Below, piece by piece: positions 1 to 7,101 of a stretch of 14,141 nucleotides of DNA. The position numbers and the translations under genes were made by a program. Below the pieces are notes generated by a model. That model ran no database searches. It saw only the letters and a program-made list of their open reading frames with translations, and was not told the DNA's origin. Position 1 is the first letter of the stretch. Each line of letters opens with the position of its first letter. The stretch comes from an uncultured Clostridia bacterium (GTDB lineage Bacteria > Bacillota > Clostridia > Lachnospirales > Anaerotignaceae), in contig CAMQRG010000036.1 in the NCBI GenBank assembly GCA_947036475.1, positions 1 to 14,141 of the forward strand, read 5' to 3'.

Positions 1-30
1 CGTGGGCTCGGAGATGTTTATAAGAGACAG
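1..30. other. Sequencing adapter remnant (Nextera / Tn5 mosaic end)
   Basis: These 30 bases match the 3' part of the Illumina Nextera read-2 transposase adapter, including the 19-base Tn5 mosaic end that finishes AAGAGACAG. By eye there is one difference: AGATGTTTATAAG here against AGATGTGTATAAG in the standard adapter. The genomic reading frame of the PadR gene resumes directly after it. This is a library artefact left at a contig edge, not a biological transposon end. Confidence 0.95.
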
Positions 31-275
31 GCTATGAAATTATCAGCACATTGGAAAAGTATCCTATTATTGCAGCGAAGGAGAATACAATCTATCCGCT
101 GTTGAGGAGACTGCTGAAAGAAGAATATATCTCTTCTTCATGGCAGGAAGGTACGGAGGGCTTGCCTCCAAGGAAATATTATGCAATTACAGACAAAGGG
201 CAGGAATACATTGCCGCGATGTCTCTCGAATGGGAGAATTTACTGCGTGCGATTGAGGAAATTAAAGGAGAATGA
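31..275 (+). CDS. PadR family transcriptional regulator, 5'-truncated
   Basis: This is the C-terminal part of a PadR winged-helix repressor, a family of small DNA-binding proteins that often control membrane-protein or stress genes. The frame is open from the adapter junction. The residues YEIISTLEK, then KENTIYPLLRRLLKEEYI, then PPRKYYAITDKG are the family's recognition helix, wing and post-wing segments. About 80 of the usual 105-110 residues are present; the first helix and the true start are missing because the contig begins here. The TTG at 51 is internal and should not be taken as a start. It overlaps the downstream HAAS gene region and is probably its co-transcribed regulator, an arrangement common in Firmicutes. 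The effector is unknown. Confidence 0.9.
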
Positions 276-277
276 GC

Positions 278-856
278 ATGGAAAAAATATTAAGCGATTA
301 TCTTGAAAAAATGGAAAAATATTTAAGGCCGGTTGCTGTTTCGGAACGGGTAGACATTATAAAAGAAATCAAAAGTGAAATGCAGGAATTGCAGGGGAAT
401 GGCATTCCTGCTGAACAGATTATTGAAAGGCTGGGAAATCCCAAAGATTTGGCAAAGGCTTATCTTGGAGATTTACTTTCAAAAGAAAGCAGGTTCAGCT
501 GGAACAGATTTTTGATTGTCTGCTCCTTTTATAGCTTAGTGGGATTTTCGGGAATGTTTGTACTTCCCTGTTTAGGTGTTATTGCCATTGGTTTTATCGT
601 CTGCGGAATTGCGACACCGATTCTGATAGCGGTAAAAATGATTGACCATGTATTTGCCCTTGGTATCCCCTATATGGAGAATTTTGGGGTATGGGTTGGG
701 GGGAGCACTGCGCTGAACCCTGGCGCGGAATTTATTATTTCGCTGGTTGTTGGCACACTGCTTTGCTGGGGAGGACTCTGCGCATGGAAATTGCTGCTGC
801 TCTATTGCAGAAAAGTCAGCAAAGCCGCAAGCAGTTTGTCTGTTTTAAGGAAGTAG
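278..856 (+). CDS. HAAS domain membrane protein (DUF1700-like)
   Basis: A 192-residue protein. Residues 1-66 form an alpha-helical HAAS-type domain, ending in the typical LGNPKDLAKAYL segment. Hydrophobic stretches follow at about 78-122 (probably two membrane helices) and 149-175 (a third). HAAS/DUF1700 proteins are usually encoded directly after a PadR regulator, as here, and are thought to be membrane-associated sensory or regulatory proteins; the exact role is not known. Two starts are possible. ATG 272 overlaps the PadR stop as ATGA but lies one base after the AGGAG at 266-270. ATG 278 lies seven bases after it and is preferred. The gene converges on the minus-strand gene ending at 889, and the 32-base gap between them shows no clear terminator hairpin. 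Confidence 0.85.
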   Translation: MEKILSDYLEKMEKYLRPVAVSERVDIIKEIKSEMQELQGNGIPAEQIIERLGNPKDLAKAYLGDLLSKESRFSWNRFLIVCSFYSLVGFSGMFVLPCLGVIAIGFIVCGIATPILIAVKMIDHVFALGIPYMENFGVWVGGSTALNPGAEFIISLVVGTLLCWGGLCAWKLLLLYCRKVSKAASSLSVLRK

Positions 857-888
857 TTTTTGTAATGTATTATGTTAAAATCCCCATT

Positions 889-1578
889 TTATAATGCAAA
901 CCAGCGCAGATAGAAATACAACAGCAGGCATGCGGGTACAGCATACACTATGCTGATGGCAACTGCACTTTTTTTGCCGCGTCCCCAGAGTTTTACAGAG
1001 AGGTAGAGCGCGTCCAGCACATCGAACAGGAAAACAAACTGAAGGATACCATGCAGTACGGCGGCAGTCGACGATAGTTTTCCCTGTGCACACCCGAAGC
1101 GGACGATTTGCAGGCCGTAAAACGCGCCGGGCAGGAGGGCAAGCCATGTGCAGCCTGCAATTGCGAGGAATATTACGCCATACATAGGGTACAGCGGGAA
1201 CGCCAGAAGGAGCGTGCCGCGGCTGGCGGCAAGGAGGACGAGTGCAATCAGGGCGTATGCGACAAAGTTCAGTATGAAATAAACCACAAGACCGTATTTT
1301 AAGGTCAGCATGGCGTTCAGGCAGTAAATATCTGCGCCCTGTGCATATTTTCGGAAGGACTGCACAATGTTCAGCAGGCCCAGCACAAAGACCGCAAAAA
1401 ACCAGAGTACAGCACAGACCACGTATCCGGTTATCAGGAACTGCGGGGACAGGAATTTTCCGGTATAGCCGACAAAGCCGCAGAAGCAGATATAGGCGAT
1501 GGTGAGGGGAAACCCTGACGAGAGCAGTATGTCATAAGCAATGGGCAGGGTGTATGTACGTTTTTGCGTTTCGTTCAT
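889..1578 (-). CDS. Hypothetical multi-pass membrane protein
   Basis: A 229-residue protein that I do not recognise. It is dominated by hydrophobic segments, at about residues 15-40, 50-75, 95-120, 122-150, 170-190 and 205-228, so roughly six membrane helices are expected. There is no obvious catalytic motif. The start chosen is ATG 1576-1578 because GGAGG on the minus strand (1587-1591) lies eight bases upstream; an earlier in-frame ATG at 1593 has no ribosome binding site. It is the last gene of the probable minus-strand operon that begins with the CbrA-like gene, with 56 bases separating it from the lipoprotein stop. Co-transcription with a lipoprotein suggests an envelope role, but that is inference. 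Confidence 0.75.
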   Translation of the reverse strand: MNETQKRTYTLPIAYDILLSSGFPLTIAYICFCGFVGYTGKFLSPQFLITGYVVCAVLWFFAVFVLGLLNIVQSFRKYAQGADIYCLNAMLTLKYGLVVYFILNFVAYALIALVLLAASRGTLLLAFPLYPMYGVIFLAIAGCTWLALLPGAFYGLQIVRFGCAQGKLSSTAAVLHGILQFVFLFDVLDALYLSVKLWGRGKKSAVAISIVYAVPACLLLYFYLRWFAL

Positions 1579-1634
1579 GATGCAGTCCTCCATTTGGTTT
1601 TATTTTTTCGGCAGGGGAATACCGCCTGCGGATA

Positions 1635-2354
1635 TCAGCGTTCCAGGAACGGTGTGACGGTTTCAATAAAATAGGACGCCGTTTCCTCTGAGAGTTCCAC
1701 CGCGGAAACCATGTCATTGCTCATATCATGGGTTCGGGCAAGATACATTTTCCCGTCCATAAGGAAAAAATGATGCCCCTTGAAGGAACCAAAACTCCCG
1801 TCTTTGCTCTCCTTATAAAAGGTGAAATACGGCCGGGGGTCGTTTTCAGAGGCGTCAATGAGGATTTCTTTGGATTCCGACGCTTTGTTTTTCACTAAAT
1901 CAAACGGGTCATAGGCGAAGGTGTCGCCAAAGCCTGTCAACGCATCGAATTTTTCATAATCCATGTTCTCGATTTCAAAAAACTGTTTTCCACTCTGTAT
2001 GGAATCTATTTGCAGGTAATATGTATAATTTTCCGGGCTGCCGTAATACGCTTTGGCGTCCTCCCATTGGGAATCCAGGCAGTAAACGATGCCTCCGGTT
2101 TTGCCGCCGCCGGACGTCTGCATACAGTCGAATCCGGCGCAGTCCGTCCGGCGGTAGGTTTTGCCATCCGCCTCATATTCCTCGCCGGTAAAGGCAAGGT
2201 TTTTTGTCCAAAGGCTGCCGTAAAAGCCGGCGCGGTAGGTTTCCCCGTCAATTTTGACTTTTTCCGGCTCAGGGGAAAGCGCTTTATTCAGGTTGACGCA
2301 GCCCGTCAGGCAGAAAACCAGCAGGGCGGCGAGGAAAAGCTGGGCTTTTTTCAT
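1635..2354 (-). CDS. Putative lipoprotein
   Basis: A 239-residue protein with a classical lipoprotein signal: a KK n-region, a hydrophobic core (LFLAALLVFCL) and a lipobox LTGC, so Cys at about residue 19 would be lipidated by Lgt and retained on the outer face of the membrane. The mature part is hydrophilic and aromatic-rich, with two further cysteines in the TDCAGFDC segment. I do not recognise the family. The start is fixed by GGAGG overlapping the stop codon of the upstream SUKH gene: ATG 2352-2354 is seven bases away, and the adjacent ATG 2355-2357 is four. The stop of the SUKH gene and this start are only a few bases apart, so translation of the two is probably coupled. The longer reading back to 2390 lacks a binding site. 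Confidence 0.8.
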   Translation of the reverse strand: MKKAQLFLAALLVFCLTGCVNLNKALSPEPEKVKIDGETYRAGFYGSLWTKNLAFTGEEYEADGKTYRRTDCAGFDCMQTSGGGKTGGIVYCLDSQWEDAKAYYGSPENYTYYLQIDSIQSGKQFFEIENMDYEKFDALTGFGDTFAYDPFDLVKNKASESKEILIDASENDPRPYFTFYKESKDGSFGSFKGHHFFLMDGKMYLARTHDMSNDMVSAVELSEETASYFIETVTPFLER

Positions 2355-2358
2355 CATA

Positions 2359-2889
2359 CTACCTCCCGTCCGTTCCTTTGTCATAGCCATAGTTGTAAAA
2401 ATTCCTGAAAAGTCGCTGCACCTCTGTGCTTGTGAACAATTCTGTGAAAGTTTCGGCTATTTTGTGCCAATATTCTTTATCCCATGTCAGAGATTTTTCC
2501 GCCATATAAATTCCGGTATTTTCTCCATCGCAGATGTAAAAATAGCACATATCCCCAATGTCGTCCCCGAAGGGCAGGGCGTTGGGACAATTCTCGAAGA
2601 AATCGACTGTTGCGTCAAAATCCTCGATGTCCTCCCATGCCCAGAATGTCATGGCCGGCATTACTTTGTTCGGCCGCCTGTCCTCAATGCCCCCGCCGCC
2701 AAAGTGGAAGAAGATTTCGCGGTAATCCTCCGGAAGCGGTATGGGGGAGTTTTCCTGTATCAGATTCCATTCCGTTTCTACTTCGTTTTTCCAGTTGGGA
2801 CGCCAGTGCGGGCTGTAACCGTCCCATGCGCTGCACGCTTCTTCCTGGAAATTGTCAAAAAGCACGTTGATTTGTTCGATTAAGCTCAT
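2359..2889 (-). CDS. SMI1/KNR4 (SUKH) family protein
   Basis: A 176-residue protein with the SUKH fold signature. A tryptophan-rich N-terminal part (WDGYSPHWRPNW) is followed by LPEDYREIFFHFGGGGI, the family's characteristic LP-x-DY-x-x-F plus glycine turn. After it come AMTFWAWEDI and PFGDDIGDMCYFYICDG, matching the usual 'address/acting as data' strand region. SUKH proteins in bacteria are often immunity proteins against polymorphic toxins, but orphan members are common. No toxin gene is visible here. The start ATG 2887-2889 follows a weak AAAGGGG site; the frame stays open upstream into the CbrA-like gene but that part is a shadow. It lies 35 bases after the CbrA-like gene and is immediately followed by the lipoprotein gene. 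Confidence 0.85.
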   Translation of the reverse strand: MSLIEQINVLFDNFQEEACSAWDGYSPHWRPNWKNEVETEWNLIQENSPIPLPEDYREIFFHFGGGGIEDRRPNKVMPAMTFWAWEDIEDFDATVDFFENCPNALPFGDDIGDMCYFYICDGENTGIYMAEKSLTWDKEYWHKIAETFTELFTSTEVQRLFRNFYNYGYDKGTDGR

Positions 2890-2924
2890 AAAAAGGCCCC
2901 TTTCTTTATATTCCCTGTAAAAAG

Positions 2925-3998
2925 CTAGCTTTCCATACTGTTGATTTTGATAGCGCAGATGCCGCTTTTCATGACCAGTTTCCGCAGGAAGGGCTGGTAC
3001 ATGAAGGGACATTTCAATATTTTCAGGAACAGTTTCACGCGGATATGGCGGGTTTTGGCAAAGTAACGGCGGTTCAGGTTGCCGCGGCCGCTGTTGAGGA
3101 CTGCGGCTAAATCCCTTGCACTGTATATTGCGCTGCTGATGCCTTCCAAAGAGCTGGGGCTGATAAATCCTGCTGCTTCGCCAATAAGGAAAACGCCGCC
3201 TTCCCCACAGCAGAAATCCCGGAAGGAAGAAGGCCGCAGGACAAGGCATGCTTCTGTTTTCAGCGGCTTGCCGAAGCGGAACCCAATGCGTTCCAGTTTC
3301 TTTTTCTGCCGTTCAAAATGTGCGCGTGCTCCCTGCACAGGAAACGCCCCGCCAAATATGAACTGCTGGTCTTTTGAAATAGACCACGAACAGCAGTCGG
3401 TATTTTCCGGGTCGAAAATACAGGAATAAAAGGGGTTGGGGTGCGTTTCGGGGAACCATTGCTGGATAGAAAGATAGTTCCGTATTTTTTTCTGCGGGTA
3501 AAACGTACGGCGGACAATGGAGTTTGCGCCGTCTGCACCGATGATGTATTTGGCGGTCAGGGTGTGCCGTTCGCCATTTTCGAGGTATGTAACGTGGAAA
3601 CCGCCGGAAGTTTTCTGTATGGAAACGCAGACCGCACCGGTATGGATTTCTACGGCGGGCGGAATAATGGATTCCAGCCAGAGGTCGAATTTGTGGCGGT
3701 CAAGGTTGATATAGAACCGCTGGTAGTGGCGGATCAGTTTGTTTTTCAGGTCGATGGTTTTTACGGCAAAAATCTGCGGGTCAACCAGAACGTCCTTGGG
3801 CAGTGTCATATCGAAGCTGGCAAGGGCTTTCTGTGCATCACCGGAAATCAGGCCGCCGCAGGGTTTACGGAAACCGGAATCCTCCGCGCCGAAAATCTTT
3901 TTATCCAGAGCGGCGACGCGGAATTTTGGGCTGAGCAGGCGCGCCAGCGTGGAGCCGGCAGGGCCAAGGCCGATGATGGCGATATCGTAATGGGACAT
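2925..3998 (-). CDS. cbrA: CbrA-like FAD-dependent oxidoreductase (geranylgeranyl reductase family)
   Basis: A 357-residue flavoprotein, close to the length of E. coli CbrA (about 354). The N-terminus holds the Rossmann dinucleotide motif (IIGLGPAGSTLA, residues 8-19). The RKPCGGLIS segment (about 44-52) follows, then the IGADGANS motif (about 152-159) and the C-terminal FAD motif with LIGEAAGFISPSSLEGI (about 271-287). From memory these segments and YSCIFDPENTDCCSWSISKD align very well with E. coli CbrA, so orthology looks real. CbrA is a predicted FAD oxidoreductase reported in connection with colicin M resistance, probably acting on an isoprenoid lipid; the substrate is not settled. The start is supported by AGGAGG seven bases upstream. 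It heads a minus-strand operon and is divergent from yfmF across a palindromic gap. Confidence 0.85.
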   Translation of the reverse strand: MSHYDIAIIGLGPAGSTLARLLSPKFRVAALDKKIFGAEDSGFRKPCGGLISGDAQKALASFDMTLPKDVLVDPQIFAVKTIDLKNKLIRHYQRFYINLDRHKFDLWLESIIPPAVEIHTGAVCVSIQKTSGGFHVTYLENGERHTLTAKYIIGADGANSIVRRTFYPQKKIRNYLSIQQWFPETHPNPFYSCIFDPENTDCCSWSISKDQQFIFGGAFPVQGARAHFERQKKKLERIGFRFGKPLKTEACLVLRPSSFRDFCCGEGGVFLIGEAAGFISPSSLEGISSAIYSARDLAAVLNSGRGNLNRRYFAKTRHIRVKLFLKILKCPFMYQPFLRKLVMKSGICAIKINSMES

Positions 3999-4030
3999 GG
4001 GAAACCTCCTTTATAGTTAGACGTTGGGAA

Positions 4031-4341
4031 GACCTTGGGAAAACCTTGGGGCTCTGCCCCAAACCCCGCCAACTCTTTGAAAAGGGTTGGAGCCTAAACT
4101 TTATTTCGGAAAACTGCGTTTTCCGAAACGAAAATATTTTATATAATTCGAAAGCCGCTGTCCGCCGCATAAAATGCGGCGGCAAAAGGGCCAAGGGGCG
4201 CAGAAGCTCTCCGGAACCGCAAGCGGCGACCTTTGGTCGGTTTGCGAAGCAAACTTCCGAAGGAGCTTCGTTCTGCGCCGACCGGAGTGGAACGGAGACC
4301 GCGCCCCTTGCAGGGGGATTGGGGACAGAGTCCCCAAGGTC
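4031..4341. repeat. Palindromic MITE-like element with terminal inverted repeats
   Basis: This 311-bp block fills most of the 450-bp gap between the divergent CbrA-like and yfmF genes. Its ends are inverted repeats, GACCTTGGG (4031-4039) and CCCAAGGTC (4333-4341). Inside are many near-perfect hairpins: TTGGGGC-TCT-GCCCCAA (4046-4062), a 10-bp arm pair at 4069-4090, TTTCGGAAAAC-TGC-GTTTTCCGAAA (4104-4128), CCGCCGCAT-AAA-ATGCGGCGG (4162-4182), CCGCAAGCGG (4217-4226), CGACC-TTT-GGTCG (4227-4239), GTTTGC-GAA-GCAAAC (4240-4254) and TTGGGGAC-AGA-GTCCCCAA (4319-4337). CAAGGGGCGC (4192-4201) also pairs with GCGCCCCTTG (4301-4310). No gene reads through. A TATAAT box at 4142-4147 lacks a good -35. It is best seen as a non-autonomous element or a structured intergenic repeat. 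Confidence 0.7.
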
Positions 4342-4448
4342 TTTATTTTATTTATTATACTGCGTTTTTTTCGGCTTTACAAGGAATGGATTTTTTCCGC
4401 CTTTTTGGAAAGACTAGGACCGGACAATAAAACAAAGAGGTGGAGCAA

Positions 4449-5696
4449 ATGCGGAACTTGGAACGATATGTGCCCCGATGCAGGATTTTCCTGCTGGACG
4501 GGAAAAAATTTCGGACAAACCTTCTGGCGGTGTTTTTCGATATTCCTTTGCGGCGGGAAACGGCAACAAAAACTGCGCTTCTGGCGGAGCTTCTGAAGCG
4601 CGGCTGTGAGCCTTACCCCAGCCCGCAGGCATTGGCGAAACGCGCGGAAGAAATGTATGGCGCGCTTTGGGACGTTTCGGTGGTGAAAAAAGGCAGCAGA
4701 CAGCTGCTGTTGTTTTCGCTGGAAACGCTGAAGGCTGTGGATTTGGAAGAAAGCCTGAATTTTCTGCGGGACTTGATACTGCGCCCGCTTGCGGAAAAGG
4801 GTGCGTTTCCGGATAAAACGGTAGAGCGGCAGAAAAAAATACTCCGCCGGAAACTGCGCAATTTGCAGGACGATAAGCGGGAATATGCGCGCCGGAGGGC
4901 TTTGGAGGAAACAGCGGCAGGTACGCCCTGGGCAGTTTCGGCAGACGGCTATGAGGAGGATTTGGACGGCATTGACGGAAAATCACTGTATGAATATTAC
5001 TGCAAACTTTTACAGGAGGAAAGCGTCAAGGTATTTTTTTGCGGCGATACGGAGGAACGACGGAAGGTACTTGCCCTGCGGAAATGCTTTCCCGGCAGGG
5101 CGGCTTTGCAGGACGGGGACGGAGAAGCCGAAGAACGAAAAACTCCGCCGCATTTTATCCGGGAACGGAAGGACGGGGAACAGACGCGGCTTGTACTGGG
5201 CTTTGGCGCAGAGGAAATGGACAGCGGCAGGGGGCGCGCGGCGTTCCTGTTGATGAACCGGCTTCTGGGCGGCGGGCCGGATTCCCGTCTGTTTCAGGAG
5301 ATTCGCGAAGAAAAAGGGCTTTGCTATGATGTGAAATCGTTCTGCTATCCGCTTTCGCCCTGGCTGTTCGTGCAGGCAGGAATCAAGGAGGAGGACAGCA
5401 GAGAAACTGCCGGAAGTGTGCTGAAAAATATTGAGACGCTGGAAAAAGAGGGCGTGCCGCGGAAAAAGCTGGAACAGGCGAAGGAATCCCTTCTGCGGGA
5501 ATACAGCGGCATGGAGGACCAGCCTTGGGCAATGGTAGATTTTTTTGCGGAACAGGCTTTGCAGGGACAGGAACTTTCCTCGGAAAAATTTCTGCGGCGC
5601 ATTGAACGGCTGGACGACGGCGATATCCGCCGAGCGGCCGGACGCCTGCGGCTGAAAGCAATTTATCTTTTGGGCGGAAAGGAGGGAACGGCATGA
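4449..5696 (+). CDS. yfmF: M16 family protein YfmF (non-catalytic partner)
   Basis: A 415-residue M16 (pitrilysin/MPP-like) protein. The N-terminal half has the fold signature (LLAELLKRGCEPYPS and AEEMYGALWDV) but lacks the zinc motif HxxEH, as expected for the inactive subunit of an M16B pair. The C-terminal half carries SRLFQEIREEKGLCYDV (about residues 279-295), the conserved region that contributes Arg and Tyr to the partner's active site. It matches B. subtilis YmfF, named YfmF in some databases and described there as an EF-P 5-aminopentanol modification-associated protein; a direct role is not proven. ATG 4449 is chosen because GAGGTG (4437-4442) lies six bases upstream; the GTG at 4440 falls inside that site. 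The stop overlaps the yfmH start. Confidence 0.88.
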   Translation: MRNLERYVPRCRIFLLDGKKFRTNLLAVFFDIPLRRETATKTALLAELLKRGCEPYPSPQALAKRAEEMYGALWDVSVVKKGSRQLLLFSLETLKAVDLEESLNFLRDLILRPLAEKGAFPDKTVERQKKILRRKLRNLQDDKREYARRRALEETAAGTPWAVSADGYEEDLDGIDGKSLYEYYCKLLQEESVKVFFCGDTEERRKVLALRKCFPGRAALQDGDGEAEERKTPPHFIRERKDGEQTRLVLGFGAEEMDSGRGRAAFLLMNRLLGGGPDSRLFQEIREEKGLCYDVKSFCYPLSPWLFVQAGIKEEDSRETAGSVLKNIETLEKEGVPRKKLEQAKESLLREYSGMEDQPWAMVDFFAEQALQGQELSSEKFLRRIERLDDGDIRRAAGRLRLKAIYLLGGKEGTA

Positions 5697-6937
5697 GTAT
5701 GGAAATGAGCAAAGAGGTGCAGGGGAAAACGAAAAGCGGTCTGCGGTATTATATTCTGCCGATGGAAGGTTTTCAGGAGAAAATGGCAGCGGTCGTAGTA
5801 AAGGCTGGAGCAAACCATATTTTCTGGCGGGACGCGGAAGGGAAAGAACGGACATTCCCGAAGGGGACGGCGCATTTTATTGAACACAAGCTGTTCCAGC
5901 AGGAATGGGGCGACGCGTTTACCCGTTTTACAGAACAGGGTGCATCTGCAAACGCCTTTACGGACGGGGACAAAACGGTCTACTATTTTACCTGCCGCGA
6001 TGGGTTTGCTGAAAATCTCCGGCTTTTGCTGGATTTTGTGCAGAAGCCCGTATTCACGCCGGAGGATACGGAAAAGGAAAAAAATATCATTACCAGCGAA
6101 ATCGCCATGTATGATGATGACCCTGATTGGGTGGCATATTATCAGCTGCTGAACGGAATGTATCGGACGCACCCTGTAAAAAATCCTGTTGCGGGGGCAA
6201 AGGAAACGGTGGAGGAAGTCAGGGCGGAAACGCTGCGGCAGGCATACGCAGCATATTATACAACGGAAAACATGAGCCTTGTCTGCGCGGGGGACGTTCC
6301 CGCAAGGCAGGTGCAGGCGATGGCGGAGAAGGTTGGCAGGCGGGCGACGGAATGGCGCGCGCAGTTCCCGGAGGAACCGAATGAGGAAATCGTGGAGAAA
6401 TACCGGGAACGGAAAATGGGACTGGCAACGCCATGCTTTCAAATCGGATTCAAACTGCCTGCTGTGGAGGCTGGGGAACGGCTGCAAAGCCGCATTGCCA
6501 TGAATGCCCTGCTGGAAATACTGGCGGGGGAAAGCAGTGATTTTTTCCGTATGGCATATGAAAAAGGGCTTTTGGACGAGCCGCCCGGCGGGGCATATTT
6601 CTGCGGTGAGGGTTATGCGTTCGCGGCATTTTCGGGAACAGGGGAACGGCCTGAGGAAACCGCCGAATTACTGGGAAAAGCATTGGAACGGCTGAAACGG
6701 GAAGGCATCAGCTGGGCGGATTTTGAGCGCGTGCGTAAAAAAATGCTGGGCCGGCTTCTGCGAAAGATGGATTCTGTCGGCGGGCTCTGCATGGGACAGG
6801 TGGAATGGGCGGCAGCGGCAGATGCGTCAGCCGCAGAGGTTTTGCGTCAGGTAAAGGCCATGAAAAAGGAAGATGCAGAAAAAATGTTGCAAAACAGGCT
6901 GACAGCCGATACAATGGTGTTGTCGGTTGTGAAATAA
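5693..6937 (+). CDS. yfmH: M16 family zinc metallopeptidase YfmH
   Basis: A 414-residue M16B peptidase that is probably active. The inverted zinc motif HFIEH is at residues 61-65 (two His ligands, Glu64 as general base). Glu129 and Glu136, spaced by seven in EKEKNIITSEI, supply the conserved acidic pair, with Glu136 the likely third zinc ligand. The YYFTCRDGF and IAMYDDDPDW segments are typical of the YmfH group. It would form a heterodimer with the non-catalytic YfmF encoded just upstream. The ATG overlaps the yfmF stop as ATGA and has GGAGG (5681-5685) seven bases upstream, so the two are translationally coupled. Database names link the pair to EF-P modification in Bacillus; the peptide substrate is unknown. 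It is followed by a 164-base gap rich in hairpins before lgt. Confidence 0.92.
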   Translation: MSMEMSKEVQGKTKSGLRYYILPMEGFQEKMAAVVVKAGANHIFWRDAEGKERTFPKGTAHFIEHKLFQQEWGDAFTRFTEQGASANAFTDGDKTVYYFTCRDGFAENLRLLLDFVQKPVFTPEDTEKEKNIITSEIAMYDDDPDWVAYYQLLNGMYRTHPVKNPVAGAKETVEEVRAETLRQAYAAYYTTENMSLVCAGDVPARQVQAMAEKVGRRATEWRAQFPEEPNEEIVEKYRERKMGLATPCFQIGFKLPAVEAGERLQSRIAMNALLEILAGESSDFFRMAYEKGLLDEPPGGAYFCGEGYAFAAFSGTGERPEETAELLGKALERLKREGISWADFERVRKKMLGRLLRKMDSVGGLCMGQVEWAAAADASAAEVLRQVKAMKKEDAEKMLQNRLTADTMVLSVVK

Positions 6938-6985
6938 GGAAGGTTTTGGCGCCTTGTGACAGAGGACATGTGAAGGGATTTTATA

Positions 6986-7060
6986 CCGCAAAACATTGTT
7001 TTGCGGAAAGCGGGTCAAGGGACGCTGTCCCTTGCGGGTGTCTGAGGGCAGCGCCCTCAG
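6986..7060. repeat. Cluster of three perfect triloop palindromes
   Basis: Three perfect hairpins lie within 75 bases of the yfmH-lgt gap: CCGCAAAAC-ATT-GTTTTGCGG (6986-7006), CAAGGGAC-GCT-GTCCCTTG (7016-7034) and CTGAGGGC-AGC-GCCCTCAG (7042-7060). Stems are 8-9 bp and each loop is three bases. None is followed directly by a T-run, so they are not classical terminators, though lgt transcripts starting in yfmF would carry them. They share their design (G-run arm, triloop, C-run arm) with hairpins in the 4031-4341 element, which suggests one family of intergenic repeats. Confidence 0.7.
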
Positions 7061-7101
7061 AGGTTTTCAGCTTTTTACTTTAAGGGAAAGAAGGAGAATG
7101 T

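Noticed and set aside
51..275. The TTG at 51 as the start of a short PadR-like protein.
   Set aside because: The PadR homology continues upstream (YEIIST) to the adapter junction, so this codon is internal to a truncated gene.
4046..4090. Hairpins at the left of the palindromic element as a terminator.
   Set aside because: They lie upstream of both divergent genes and have no T-run after the stems on either strand.
4031..4341. A CRISPR array or tandem repeat explanation for the palindromic block.
   Set aside because: The palindromes differ in sequence and spacing, there are no repeated units with spacers, and no cas genes are in the window.
7016..7060. Paired hairpins before lgt as a tandem terminator for yfmH.
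   Set aside because: Neither stem is followed directly by a T-run; the TTTTT at 7071-7076 is about ten bases beyond the last stem. Partial attenuation cannot be excluded.
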